From: Symsagittifera roscoffensis
Lineage: Eukaryota; Xenacoelomorpha; Acoela; Convolutidae
Length of the DNA: 64,000 nucleotides
NCBI RefSeq assembly: GCF_963678635.1
Contig: NC_087063.1
Coordinates: 45,736,101-45,800,100, forward strand
Direction of reading: 5' to 3'
This document shows positions 49,401-60,682 of the stretch, in pieces. Under the pieces are notes generated by a model. The model was not told the origin of the DNA, searched no databases, and saw only the letters and a list, made by a program, of their open reading frames with translations. Both the position numbers and the translations under genes were made by a program. The stretch's first letter is position 1, and each line of letters starts with the position of its first letter.

Positions 49401-50940
49401 ATATTGGGCTGCTTAACTTAAACTCGGTAAAATAACCACTAAAATCAAATTGGAAAATCGAAAAAAATTCTTAACCATTGCAATATACGATATAGCTTAA
49501 ACATGCAAAAATAATACGTTGAAAAAGCTTAAACATGGCGAGATAGTGAAGCCCGCATTTAAATATATAATAGATTACACGTAAGCTATATTAATTAGGA
49601 AAGCAACCAAATTATGGAATGAAATACAGAATTTTCAAAAGAGCATTTTTTAACTTTCGAAGAAATGCTCTTTCGTCGATATTACTTTATAATTTGATTT
49701 TCATAGCGTTTAAAAAATTTTACTTGATTTTTAAATTCGAGAAACGGATGAACGTTTGAATTTATTATTATCGTGCTGCTCAATTTAGGCCAGAAAATTA
49801 CGCGGGCCTAGCAATTAACATCAAAATGATTTCCAGACATACATCAAGCCAAAAAATGAGCGCTTGCACAAGAGGTCAACAAAACTTCCATTACAAAATA
49901 CAGGTGAGCTATAAAAAAAGGAAATCAACCAAATTTTGAACTTGCAACATCAGGGTTGGCACAGGTTTGAGATTGTGCTAACTAAAACTAACATTTTTCC
50001 ATTTGTTTTCGGCGTGTAATACATCGTAATTCTACAAGATCCAGTTTCAAGACAAAGAAAAGAGAAAAAAAATAATTGAAATGCAGACCAGAAAGTAAGA
50101 CGTAAATAGTAAACTTGAAGACAAAAAAAACTATGAATACTGATGTATTCGTGAGAAAACACAATCTTATCGTTTGAACACTGAAGATTTGACCTGAAGG
50201 CAAGGTGTCTATGACGTTTTTCAACTCAATCGACTTTAACTCTACGGCCAAACTTTCATTAACCTCGATCAAGCTGATTGGAATAAGTGCGCAACTGAAT
50301 TAGATGAGATACTCTCTCATAAAGAGGAGCCTAGCGATGTTAACAAAGGCGCGAAAATCTTAAGGGAGCGTAATCCTCCAAACAGCAGAGCACATCCCCT
50401 GCGGCCGTCGCAATATGGCTAACGCATGCGTTCAAGCAACGCGTGACCAAACAAGACTCACTGACCAAACTGACCCAAATATTACGGCCCTCAACAAACA
50501 ACATAGCAACACTTGCAATGCTAATAAGAAAACTTGCAGCGAGTTCGTGACTTCGAGTAGCCTCAAAACAAAGGTGAGCAATTATTTGCGACTATTTCGC
50601 ACCTTGAACGGTTCAAACCCTCAAGACTTATTCTAGAATATTTTCAATTCCAAGTTCCTCACCACACCCTCAATAGCAAACGCGTTGATCGTTTAATTGA
50701 CCCGCGTTTACACTGAAGGAGATTCTGGTCCATCGAGATTCTGGTCCCGATTAACCTACAAAAAATCATTCAAAACATCTCAATGAAACTGCCTTCACTA
50801 GTAGCATAAGCCTCAGTTTGCGCGCTCCGCAATTCCCTCCAGTTTGAAAAAAAAACCACCGTACTTTCGCCAGTCGAACCCCTAAAAACCCCATCCTATC
50901 CAAATCATATCGCCTCATTTGCTTTTTCAGCCCCGTTATC
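49400..50940. other. AT-rich DNA with a possible retroelement remnant
   Basis: Nothing is firm. At about 50258-50410 one forward frame reads like coding sequence (DQADWNKCATELDEILSHKE). Frames are then broken by stops to about 50700. It may be a scrap of a non-LTR retroelement. Confidence 0.3.
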
Positions 50941-51004
50941 AAAATTGATGAAGCACTCCTCATCCCTTTCCTTCCAAAGGGATGAGGAGTGCTTCATCAA
51001 TTTT
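50941..51004. repeat. Perfect 29-bp inverted repeat with a 6-nt loop
   Basis: Arm 50941-50969 ('aaaattgatgaagcactcct' and on) is the exact reverse complement of 50976-51004; the loop is ccttcc. It lies about 80 nt before the first ATG of the SGNH-PHD-RT element. Confidence 0.97.
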
Positions 51005-51082
51005 GAATAGCCTAATTGTTGTTATAAACTTATTAAATAGATTTCTTTGTTCAAATTTACCGCTTGTGTGTTTTCATATCAT

Positions 51083-51169
51083 ATGCGCGCTGGGCTTTCC
51101 TCTTCTGGTTATCTTACTAAATCTCGCCGTCCCAGCCGTAGGCGAGTGAAGTTTCCCTGGCGTAACTAG
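51083..51169 (+). CDS. Short leader ORF, 28 residues
   Basis: ATG 51083 to TAG 51167-51169 encodes a basic peptide (with RRPSRRRVKFPW). It may be a chance ORF in the 5' region of the retroelement. Confidence 0.25.
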   Translation: MRAGLSSSGYLTKSRRPSRRRVKFPWRN

Positions 51170-51339
51170 ACGCAAGAAGGAGTGAGCTGGTGAATCGACC
51201 TCCAAATCGACGTCGGGTTGTACCACTCCTTTCTTTTTTTTTCATCGCCTTTGCCTCAGCAATTTTAAACCCTAAGTGAAAGTATTCATAAATCACCCCA
51301 AGGAGCTTCCTTTCTCGCCCCAGTTGTCTGTGTTTCAGG

Positions 51340-51858
51340 TTGATGCCGCGATTCCAGGCAAGACGCATCCCTGAGTTCTCACAGAAACTAGTTATCGGGA
51401 CTTCAAGGACCAAATATATCAAACCAGCTCTAGTAAAATCAACAATTCACTCCTACCGCGGCGCAACGCTTCATGATCTGTTTGAAACAGTTTTACAATA
51501 CAGACCAAAGCGCCTAAATACAGTAACAATAGTTGCTGGATACAATGACTACAGGCTGCATCCACAAGAATTAGAACAACAGTGGAAAAACTTGATTAAC
51601 CTCGTCACTAACAAGTTTCAGCCCAAGACACTGATCATCCCCAAAACAATTCAGAACTGTAATAATTCCGAAGTAAACCGCAAAATTTATATTCATAATC
51701 ATGTGCTGTTTAATTTGATAAATAGATTTGTACACCCCCATACACTTATTGTTTCGCCTAACCTCAACCTAAATCTAACCCCTCAAATGTTCTGCCGTGA
51801 TGGCATCCATTTCTCGTTCTACGGTAATGATTTCTTTAAAATTTTCTTGCAAATTTAA
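51340..51858 (+). CDS. SGNH-hydrolase-like ORF of the retroelement
   Basis: Intact, 172 residues. Motifs in order: LVIGTSRTKYI near residue 18 (block I; the usual G-D-S reads G-T-S, Ser kept), HSYRGATLHDL (block II Gly), VTIVAGYNDY near 62-71 (block III, Asn kept) and CRDGIHFSFYGNDFF near the end (block V, D-x-x-H kept as DGIH). The Ser, Gly, Asn and His of the fold are therefore all present. Similar domains occur in CR1-type retroelement ORF1 proteins, where the esterase is thought to act on membranes or RNP transport; its substrate is unknown. Length is short compared with free SGNH enzymes. Confidence 0.78.
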   Translation: MMPRFQARRIPEFSQKLVIGTSRTKYIKPALVKSTIHSYRGATLHDLFETVLQYRPKRLNTVTIVAGYNDYRLHPQELEQQWKNLINLVTNKFQPKTLIIPKTIQNCNNSEVNRKIYIHNHVLFNLINRFVHPHTLIVSPNLNLNLTPQMFCRDGIHFSFYGNDFFKIFLQI

Positions 51859-51902
51859 TCTATAATTTCTCTCGCTAACTTGACACCGCCGTCCTTCCTA
51901 AA

Positions 51903-52088
51903 ATGGCTACTCAAACACACTGCCTTATTTGTAAAAGCAGCCTGCGAGGCGGAGGTGTTTGGTGCTTCACATGCCCAGGCTACATGCATGTAAAATGCAG
52001 CGGCCTAGCCCGCAGCAGTGATCACTATGACGATTTCAGTTGTCATCGCTGCACCTCCCAATTTCATTCAGCTAACGACAAGCATTAA
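51903..52088 (+). CDS. PHD-type zinc-finger ORF of the retroelement
   Basis: Intact, 61 residues. C4HC3 pattern: CLIC at 8-11, CFTC at 22-25, then H (MHVKC), and CHRC near residue 48. The short protein is little more than one finger. PHD fingers bind histone tails or other proteins, so chromatin targeting of the element is an inference. It ends TAATG, overlapping the start of the RT ORF, an arrangement that fits translation reinitiation. Confidence 0.85.
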   Translation: MATQTHCLICKSSLRGGGVWCFTCPGYMHVKCSGLARSSDHYDDFSCHRCTSQFHSANDKH

Positions 52089-54933
52089 TGCAATCCCCAA
52101 CCCTAGCTACAACCACGCTCCCCCAAATGCACCCTCACCCTTCCACTGCCCCACACTCACAAAACTCAGGAGAGTCTTCCACTATAGAACCCAGAACAAT
52201 ACAAGACCCATGGTCAAACCCCTGTCCAGAACTAATAGAAACCACCAGGAAAATATACACCGAAGTGGTCCACTGGAAACCGGTCTTTATGATCTTGTCA
52301 AAAAATGAAGTTGGTTATAACTTTATTGAAACCTTCAATAGAACTTTGAACAGCCTAATAGAAAACAACGAAAATACCTTCGCAATGCACGCAGCAATGA
52401 TTTTTCCACACTTATTACTGTGCAAAACAAAGTCCGAAATTGATGGATCTTTATCCAAAACAATAGCAAGGCGACTTAAGCAATGGCAAGAGGGAGACCT
52501 GGATGGACTATATAACGAAGGAAAGGCGCTGCAAATGCGCTTGTTGATAGGAAGTAGAAGAAAAATTGAAACTGAAGCACAACAGTTCAACAAACTAATG
52601 AACACTGGAAAAATATCAAGCGCAATTGCAAAACTAACAGACACATCTAAAGGCGATCTTTCGCTCGACGAGATTGTCAAAGGTAAGACAGTTGAACAGA
52701 TTCTCATAGAGAAACACCCACCATCTGAACCAATTAATGAGAACTATATTACACCAGTCTCAAACGAAAAAATTCCTTTCCATCCATCGATATCTGATCA
52801 GATAAACGGTCAACATATCAAGAAGGCAGCCATGAGAACGCACGGATCGCATGGACCATCTGGCCTCGATGCGAATGAATGGAGACGTATTCTAACACAC
52901 TTTGGGCAAAAATCAGTTGAAATTTCAAAAACAATTGCTAAAATTGCCAAAAAATTGGCCACAGAAGAACTAAATCCAGAACTAATGGAACCATATAACG
53001 CATGCAGATTAATACCCTTAGATAAGAATCCAGGGGTAAGACCCATAGGCATAGGAGAAGTTATGCGTAGGATAATAGGGCGAACAATAACTAAATGCCT
53101 AAAAAACGAACTCATGTCGCTCGGTTCAAACTACCAACTCTGCCTAGGACAAAAATGTGGCATTGAATATGCGATCCACACGCTAAGAAATCAATACAGC
53201 AAAACTTCCGCCGATGCTGTTTTACTGATAGATGCCGAAAACGCTTTCAACTCGCTGAACCGAAAGCTGGCATTAAAAAACATCGAAAATACCTGCCCTT
53301 CCCTTTTAACAGCGATTAAGAACTCCTACTCCAATCCATCTAAACTATTCGTTAACAAAAAAAAACAATCTACTCTCAAGAAGGGACAACCCAGGGGGAT
53401 CCACTAGAAATGACCATGTACGGTCTAGCCATAATACCCCTCATAAAACTCTTATCAGTAGACGATGTAACCCAGAAATGGTACGCAGACGACGGAAACG
53501 CAGTCGGTAAATTAAGCAATCTACGAACCGTCCTCGATAAAATTGTATCACTGGGTAAATTTTTCGGCTACCACGTGAAAGCATCCAAATGCCAACTCAT
53601 TGTCAAAGATGAAAAACTCGGTGAAGCTCAGAAAATTTTCGCAAATACAGGAATCACTATAAAGGCAGGAGCCCGAGTGCTTGGTTCAGTTATAGGAACA
53701 GAATCTGAATGTAAAAAACAGAATAAGCAAATCAAAATTTTGAAAAAACTAACCAAAATTGCTAAAACCTCCCCTCAAAACGTTAATGGCTGCTATACTA
53801 AAGGAGTTCAAGAAAAGCTTTCATTTCTTGCCAGGACAACGCCTAACACTATGGAAAACTTAGAAATATGTGAAAATATTATCAAAGAACAATTATTACC
53901 TAACCTAGTCGGTAAAGACACTTTAAACCCCCAGTTCCGTGAGATATCTTCCTTACCCCTTTAAATGGGCGGACTTAACATCAAGCTGCCATCCGATCAT
54001 GAAAGCTACCTAGAATGGTCTAAGGAAACATCACTGGTACTGGAATCTCAAGATCCTATTACAGCAGTAACACAGCAAGAAAAAATATGTACGAAAATCA
54101 AAAAATTGAAAACTGATAGAACAAATCGAAAAAAGACAAACCTCATTAACTCCTTAAAAGAAACAGATGAATACGCAATCGACCTGGCCTCTGAAAAGAG
54201 AGCCTCTAACTGGCTCAATGCTCTACCACTGAGCAGATACAACTTCAACCTGAATAAATCAGAGTTCAGAGATGGTATTTACTTAAGATACGGATGGGAA
54301 CCAACCAAAACCCCACTCACATGTGCATGTGGTGCTGATTTTAACTTGACACATGCGCTTCACTAAGCAAAGGGTGGTTACACACACATAAGACACAATG
54401 AAATCAGAGACACATTCGCCAACCTCATGAACGAGGTTTGCCATGACGTCGAGATTGAGCCGAAACTTCAGCCGTTGCAAGGCGAAAGCTTTGTCAACAA
54501 TTCAACTACAACTGAAGATGAGGCACGACTTGACATTAAGGCAAACGGACTCTGGGGTTCACGATTCAGCCGCGCTTTCTTTGATGTGAAAATTTTCAAC
54601 CCCCATGCCAAAACATCGCGAAAACTGTAGAAGGATGCATACAAATACCATGAAACGCTGAAGAACTCCAAATATCAGCAAAGAATTTTAAACGTAGAGC
54701 AGAGTAGCTTCTGCCCGCTAGTTTTTGGATGCACCGGTGGCGCTGCTCCAACAGCCACGCGGACGATGCAGCGATTGGCCGAAAAACTAAGTGAAAAAAG
54801 ACAAGAAAGCTATCCCGAATCTATAAACTACATAAGAACTAAAATAAGCTTCGCGCTCCTGAGGAGCTCTATATTTTGTATAAGGGGGTGCAGATCCATA
54901 AGCGCTATTGTAGAGGAAGGACGGCTAAGATAA
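52088..54933 (+). pseudogene. Reverse transcriptase with C-terminal nuclease-like domain, broken
   Basis: Frame 1 is open from 52088 to 53407 (439 residues): a long N-terminal helical part, then GPSGLDANEWRRIL, CRLIPLDKNPGVRPIGIGEV and VLLIDAENAFNSLNR. A one-base loss at about 53385-53400 shifts the frame inside the conserved 'QGDPL' block. The continuation has MYGLAIIPLI and YADD at 53482-53493. In-frame stops follow at 53962 (TAA), 54364 (TAA) and 54628 (TAG). The C-terminal part has a zinc-finger-like TCACGADFNLTHALH and KGGYTHIRHNEIRD. Then comes EARLDIKANGLWGSRF followed by AFFDVKIFNP, which looks like a PD-(D/E)xK nuclease core. The final TAA is at 54931-54933. Related RT proteins are common in marine invertebrates; I cannot assign a clade. 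Confidence 0.82.
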
Positions 54934-55158
54934 ATTAACATTATGACGATGCATTTAATGCTGATTTATGACTTCATTGCTGATATATATGCATTTTTAT
55001 ATCGCTGGTATGGCCCTATCCAGCTTGTGCACTTGCCGTAACTAAACGGAAGGGCCCCTTTTGTAATTTAGTTTTTTTTTTTTTAAAATCCTTCCAAAGT
55101 GAATCATACGATCAAGAGAACGCTTAACGATTGTCCTTTATAATTAAGCCTCAGTTTT

Positions 55159-55567
55159 ATGCTGAAGAACTTCACCAACAGCGTCTTAACCTCACAAGAC
55201 AATTCAAATTCGCATCAACGAAGACCCCCTAATAGAACAGCTCTTGTCGCCCAAGCTCTATCAAAAGCATTCAATTGCGTAAACCACCACAACCACATTG
55301 GTAAACTGACTAATCCCTCACTGCCCGACCCTATCAGTCGCTAGCTAAGCAACTATCTGAGGCAGGCCAGAACCCTATTAGGAGACCATTCTTCAAAGCG
55401 AGAATAGTCCACAGTGGAGTCCCTCATGGCTCATTTATATCCACAACACTTTTCAACTTTTATACCAAACACTCCCCCCTATCCGCCCAAAAGTATATCC
55501 ATTATTTCTTACGCGGACGACGTCAATTTCTACACCCAAGGCGCCAATATCAAAACTCTATCTTCTT

Positions 55568-55571
<4 letters not shown>
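55159..55571 (+). pseudogene. Fragment of another non-LTR reverse transcriptase
   Basis: Motifs of RTE/CR1/Jockey-type enzymes appear in mixed frames: LSKAFNCVNHH (near 55258), LSNYLRQARTLL, GVPHGSFISTTLFNFY (near 55415) and SIISYADDVNFYTQG (near 55500, with the YADD site). Stops and frameshifts interrupt it and a (TC)n run ends it. Confidence 0.8.

Positions 55572-55640
<69 letters not shown>
55572..55640. repeat. (TC)n microsatellite
   Basis: An uninterrupted run of about 34 tc dinucleotides directly after the reverse transcriptase fragment. Confidence 0.99.
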
Positions 55641-55644
<4 letters not shown>

Positions 55645-56369
55645 ACCTAGACACTATCTACACTTTCTTCGATACTCTCAACTTAGAACTCTCCCCTTCC
55701 AAATGCTCGGTAACCATTCTCACCTGACTGAAAAGACTTAATCTATCAAAAATTTCATATCACGATTTGTTTCAATTGATTTCATTTTAGAAGAAACATG
55801 CTGAAAAGTACAATTGCGGGCCTAACCCTAACATTAGAACAAAATTTACAAAGCGGTATCTAAGTCGACAATACTTCGGTTGACCTAACGTCGCGCCCAA
55901 AAAATGATTTCCAAAAAACTGAGCATACAAATTTTGAAACTCCTAAGTCGAATAAACCTTTAATTAAAAAGTTTATAAGACAAACTTTTCCAAAATGGAG
56001 TTGGTAATTGCACAACCAACATAAAAAATACATAATTCAAAATAGAACGGGTATTCAAAATGCAAAAATCTCAAATACATCAGTTACAATAAATTTCCAA
56101 CTGAGGCCTCCGTGAGATGAGTCTTATCGTTGCTCAAGTGACAAAAATAGTCTTGCTCTCGCAAGTGTAACAAAAGTATACAGTCAATTAATGGGCTCTT
56201 TTACATCGTATATCAAATTTATATGTGTAATGCAAGCATTATACCCTCGATAACTTCAGATGACAAAACTTATCAACTTTGAATTGTCAAAAATAAACAA
56301 GAGTATAGAAATCAAATAAAACTCAAGACAGCTTTTCTAAATAAAACAGAATAGTAAAGAGATTGAAAC
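55641..56369. other. AT-rich DNA, nothing recognised
   Basis: No coding, RNA or repeat signal that I can support. Confidence 0.4.
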
Positions 56370-56533
56370 CTCGTTTCCGGCGACTGCAATTTGAATATCG
56401 TTCGCTGATATGTCGGTTGGTGATAAAGTACCAAGTTCAACTTCCTGGCTCAGGCTATTTCTAGCACGTCCTGCTGCAGTATTAGTAGTATAGGCATTAG
56501 TCACCTGCGAATGAACTGCAGCCACTGCTAATC
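56370..56533 (-). CDS. Exon of an unrecognised gene (after the coiled-coil exon)
   Basis: The acceptor is 'ttttaag|gatta' and the donor 'aacgag|gtttca'; 164 bp. It encodes LAVAAVHSQVTNAYTT, then LSQEVELGTLSPTDI and IQIAVAGNE. It joins in phase with 56833-57285. The donor is not strong. Confidence 0.5.
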
Positions 56534-56832
56534 CTTAAAAAATTGAAGGTTTTAGTTATTGAAATAGGATAAAACGCATACACTATTCGGAAATGAAGCA
56601 CGAGAACTCTTTAGCTCCACAACACTTTAAAAAATGAAACTAAAAATTTAAGTTTCATAACCCGTACCATTTTTTGCCGTTTTTGTTTTTCTTGGTAAGA
56701 AAGTTTTATTTCTAAGTTTTTACTTTATATTTTACCATCTTTGATATGTGACGACTGAGAGCGGAGGAACTCCAAAAAAAATCATAACAAGCGTATGAAA
56801 AAAAAACAATTATTCAACTTGTTTTTACAAAC

Positions 56833-57285
56833 CATGTTCATTGATATTTTTCACTTTTCTGACTTTTGGTCTAGCCCCAGCAGCATGATAAGTATTTTGA
56901 TATTCTCGATCTCGAGGTATCGAAAGCTGGTCTCCATGCAACCCGTTAGACCCAGTCTGTGAGTATTCAGTTTTAATGACTGGTTCAATTTCATTCTCGT
57001 TTTCCTGGTTTATGTCGCGAAACTCCGTCTCCAAACGCATCGCATTTCTCAATTGCGAGGCAACTTTCTTTTCGGAAATGGGTGCAACTTTACTAGCGAC
57101 ATCACGCAGAAAATCTATATCGTTCCCATCTTTCTCCTTCGAAATATCATCACATAAGTTTTCATATTTTTTCTGATAACAAGCACAAGACTGATCAACA
57201 AGTTTCAGCAGCACCTGTCGGCGCTTCTCAACTTCAGTGTTTATTTCTATTGCAAATTGCGCCTTGAGATCCATACTACATATTC
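56833..57285 (-). CDS. Coiled-coil exon, TRIM-like, unrecognised gene
   Basis: The acceptor is 'gtttcag|gaata' and the donor 'aacatg|gtttgt'; 453 bp. ATG 57274 could be a start, but the frame is open back to the acceptor, so earlier exons are likely. It encodes IEINTEVEKRRQVLLKLVDQ, a helical stretch resembling the B-box C-terminal coiled coil of TRIM proteins, then an acidic region and a basic end (RPKVRKVKNINEHG). No RING or B-box is in the window. It could belong to the same gene as the propeller-like exons at 46.4-47.6 kb (TRIM-propeller layout), which would place the SGNH-PHD-RT element in its intron; this is inference. Confidence 0.5.
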
Positions 57286-59640
57286 CTGAAACAAACAGTA
57301 TGGTAATTAGGAGTGCCGGACATCAAGCCGACGGGACTTCAAGCCGAATTGTAAAATTAGGGACTTCAAGCCGAATAATTCCTTATAAAGTCGTGAAATA
57401 TGAACAAATTGAAAACTTTTTTGAGAATTTCTGAATTTCATGATCTGTGCCAGTCGGTCATGTCTGGAGGTTTGACCTTGAGAAACACGTAATTTTGGAG
57501 TGAAGTTTTAATTTTAAAAATTTCGAATGGAGCCTGTCATGCTCAGTTTTCTCGAACCAACTGAAAACGCAAAAATCAAAAATCAGAACGACCGAATTAA
57601 CAATTGCGGGAAACTACTCAAGAAAAAGGCAGGAAATTGCTATTCGCAATTTCTCGATACGAAATAATCAGAGAGTAGAGCTGTCTTATCCTGAAAATAG
57701 GAGAATAGAATACAGACTTGAGAAAGGACGACTATTCGAACGGAAAGGAGTGAACATTCAATGGAAGAGTGGACAACTCGAGTGTCCCAATGGTTCATTC
57801 AGAAACTTTGATTCTTGAAGACAGAACTTACTTCTGTTGTTAAAACTAATTAGCATCAAACTTATTTAGTTATATTATTTAGTTCTCAAGCTGCTTATCT
57901 TTTAGTTACTCCTCATACTCAAGTGCATCGACATGTGAGTTCTCAATTTAAATTTCTCGAGTGTATTTTATGATAGTTATGTTGAGATAAGGCGAGTTTT
58001 AGGTTGATCCATCTGAAATGGATCAAAGTTCCACTGTCCAATAAAAAGTAACTAAGCGGATTGTTCCGACCCGGTTTTTAACGGCGTTCATGTATTTTGG
58101 GTATTTCGAGACCTAAGTATGGGGACGTTTTTATTTCTAGAGTGGGGGGGTATTTTGGTAGTGGCCTTTAAGCTGTAACGGGTTCCAGTCTCATGTCGCA
58201 AGCGAACCGAATTGGCTCCGACCGTTCTTGAGGTAGAAAAACACAAGAGATAGTGTCCCTGACTCTTGAGCCAATGGTTATAGGGCCTATTTTTCTTAAG
58301 CCTCATGTGTGACTACAGTAGACGAATGTTACATAGTGTTTTTATGGCGCTCCTGGGTGTTTTTACGACATCATGACTACGGAGTCGAACCCACTTGACA
58401 CAGCTCCGGGCTACATGCCCATTCTAGAGTACCGGTGGTACGGTTCAGCGGGAACGTGTAAACCTTCCGGTTGTACCGTGATAGCTTTTTAAGAAAACTC
58501 AAGAAAACTTCCTGGTACGCTCTCCGAACGAGGCTTAGCTAACCGAGTGATGGGGGGCAACTAGGGGGACAAAAACACGAGCAAAAAAGAATACAAAAAG
58601 GAACAAAAACCATAAAACGAAAAAAGACAGTGACTTTGATACCAAATTAGTTGGATCAGACCTTTGTATTAATTAAATAGTATACACATACTGTTTTATA
58701 AGACCGATCGTTTCGATCAATCTAGCAATTTAAACCAGTGACTTCAGTAAGGTGCCCGAGTGGGGGGCGTTGTTAAGGGTTTTCAGATAGATTGCGACCC
58801 AACCGGACCACTAGGAGACTTGACTGCAAAGGGTGACCAGTCGAGTGGGAAAGTGGTTCACAAGGATCGAAACGGACCACTAGGAGACTTGATTGGAAGA
58901 GGTGACCAGTCGAGTGGGAAAGTGGTTCTGCTGTCAAGTGCAGAACAGAGACAACCAGCACAGGACCACTACAAGAGGACGCACAGGGGTGTTCTCAAGT
59001 CGAGCAACGGGTATCGTTAGAATCCACATTACATTATAGGAAATAAGTGTAAAATTGGATAAGCGGAGTCCCATTGTTTTGAGGCAGTTTTTACTCAAGC
59101 AGGCCTGGAAACAGGTCTACGGTTTTCTCCCGAGAGGTTTAGCGCCCGACGCTTAAGGGATTTTTTGGCTTAAGAGGGGGGCTAAAGAGGGGGGAGGTTA
59201 GTAGGGGGGCTGGTTAGGTCAGAGGTTGGCGGTTGTAAATTGTAAAAAGGGGGGAAATTAGAGTAACTAATTAATCGACATCGTTGATTTAGTTACATTA
59301 GCCATCAACACGCGTTGGTAATAATAGGTGGATATCCAAAATTTAACTCGAGTTAAGATTGGTACGTTGGTTGGATTGGTAGGGGGGAACGGATATAGAA
59401 AGTTTTTGTGATACCCCATAAGATCGCTAGTGGGGGGAGGAAAACGCGTGGCAGTTAGGTACAAGACATTTTTTTTTCGACAGAGGGTCGACATTTGTCT
59501 CCTTTGAATTTTAGGTGGGTTGATTTCTCTGTTTTATTGTTTTTCTTGTTAAAAAAAGAAAAAAAATTTTTTTTTTTTATATATATTGTTGCATTTTGGT
59601 GAGGATTTGCGATTGGTTTGCGAAATTTTCACTAGAGCTT
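57286..59640 (+). other. Probable 5' LTR and leader region of the right-hand Gypsy element
   Basis: Less AT-rich than its surroundings, without ORFs. Positions 58805-58942 hold two copies of a 69-bp unit ('ggaccactaggagacttga' to 'gtgggaaagtggtt'). A possible primer-binding site 'tggtgaggatttgcgatt' lies at 59597-59614, just after 'tgttgca'. The LTR limits cannot be set because the 3' LTR is outside the window. Confidence 0.4.
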
Positions 59641-59699
59641 GAGTGGTGGTACAAGGTACAGTGAATCAAGAAGTCCCTACAACGAGGAAGAAAGAGATC

Positions 59700-60415
59700 C
59701 GATATCCAGACATTCAGTGACGAGTCTTGGGACAGTACCAAAGAAGTCTTGGGACATTGCAGTCTGGGGACAGTCTTGGGGCAACACAGTCTTGGGACAG
59801 TGCAGCCTTGGGGCAGTCTTGGACCAGAGCAGTCTTGGTACGAAACAGTCTTGGGCCATTGGTCTTGGGACGTTAGTCTTGGGACGTTGGTCTTGGGACA
59901 TTAGTCTTGAGACGTTGGTCTTGGGCCATTGGTCTTGGGACGTTAGTCTTGGGACGTTGGTCTTGGGACATTAGTCTTGGGACGTTGGTCTTGGGCCATT
60001 GGTCTTGGGACGTTAGTCTTGGGACGTTGGTCTTGGGCCATTGGTTTTGGGACATTAGTCTTGGGACGTTGGTTTTGGGCCATTGGTCTTGGGACGTTAG
60101 TCTTGGGACGTTGGTCTTGGGCCATTGGTCTTGGGACATTAGTCTTGGGCCATTGGTCTTGGGACATTAGTCTTGGGACGTTGGTCTTGGGCCATTGGTC
60201 TTGGGACGTTAGTCTTGGGACATTAGTCTTGGGCCATTGGTCTTGGGACGTTAGTCTAGGGACGTTGGTCTTGGGCCATTGGTCTTGGGACATTAGTCTT
60301 GGGACGTTAGTCTTGGGACATTGGTCTCGGGACGTTAGTCTTGGGACGTTGGTCTTGAGACGTTGGTCTAGGGACGTTGGTCTTGGGACATTGGTCTGAG
60401 GATACCAATAAGAAG
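59700..60415 (+). repeat. 14-bp minisatellite in the Gypsy leader
   Basis: About 40-50 copies of 'tcttgggacgttag' and variants (gttgg, cattag, ccattg). From 59860 on, three units often form a 42-bp super-unit containing 'gggccattgg'. Because 42 is a multiple of three, the array stays open in several frames on both strands (VLGHWSWD on plus, WPKTNVPR on minus). These frames are by-products, not genes. Confidence 0.95.
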
Positions 60416-60682
60416 TACTGGGACAACACTGAATAGTCTTGGGACGGTAGAGAGAAAGTCTTGGAACAGTATTAGGAAGGGGGTACTACAAGAGTACTAA
60501 GTTAGGTTGAAGTAACCAATTATAACAACACATTCCCTATCCTAACCTAACACATAAAAGTTTTCAAAAGTTTAAGAAAAATTGTTTTTAGCGAATTGTC
60601 AATTTCTTTTTACTTAGAGTTTTTAACCTTAGAGTAGAAATTTTGTAGATAATAATACTGTAAATAATAACAATTGTAAATA

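Larger units (their letters stand above)
51083..55090 (+). mobile_element. Non-LTR-like retroelement with SGNH, PHD and RT ORFs
   Basis: A plus-strand unit with three ORFs in three different frames. The SGNH-like ORF (51340-51858) and the PHD-finger ORF (51903-52088) are intact. The reverse transcriptase ORF (52088-54933) is broken by one frameshift and three stops. The PHD stop and the RT start overlap as TAATG. Esterase and PHD domains are known in the first ORF of some CR1-type elements; here they are separate ORFs, and the RT has a C-terminal nuclease-like domain instead of an N-terminal APE. Both ends are uncertain: a hairpin lies upstream at 50941, and a T-run at 55072-55084 may mark the 3' end. 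Confidence 0.8.

Noticed and set aside
50415..50636. A 73-residue plus-strand ORF with a downstream gtgagc donor-like site
   Set aside because: No recognisable domain; it lies in a region that looks like a broken retroelement remnant in another frame.
58061..59593. Exact 5' LTR of the right-hand Gypsy element (tgttcc... to ...gttgca)
   Set aside because: Without the 3' LTR in the window the limits are guesses; only the primer-site candidate is mentioned.
59639..60399. Long open frames on both strands in the Trp/Leu/Gly and Pro/Lys/Gln repeats
   Set aside because: They are produced by the 14-bp minisatellite with its 42-bp super-unit and change frame meaning with the repeat; not genes.
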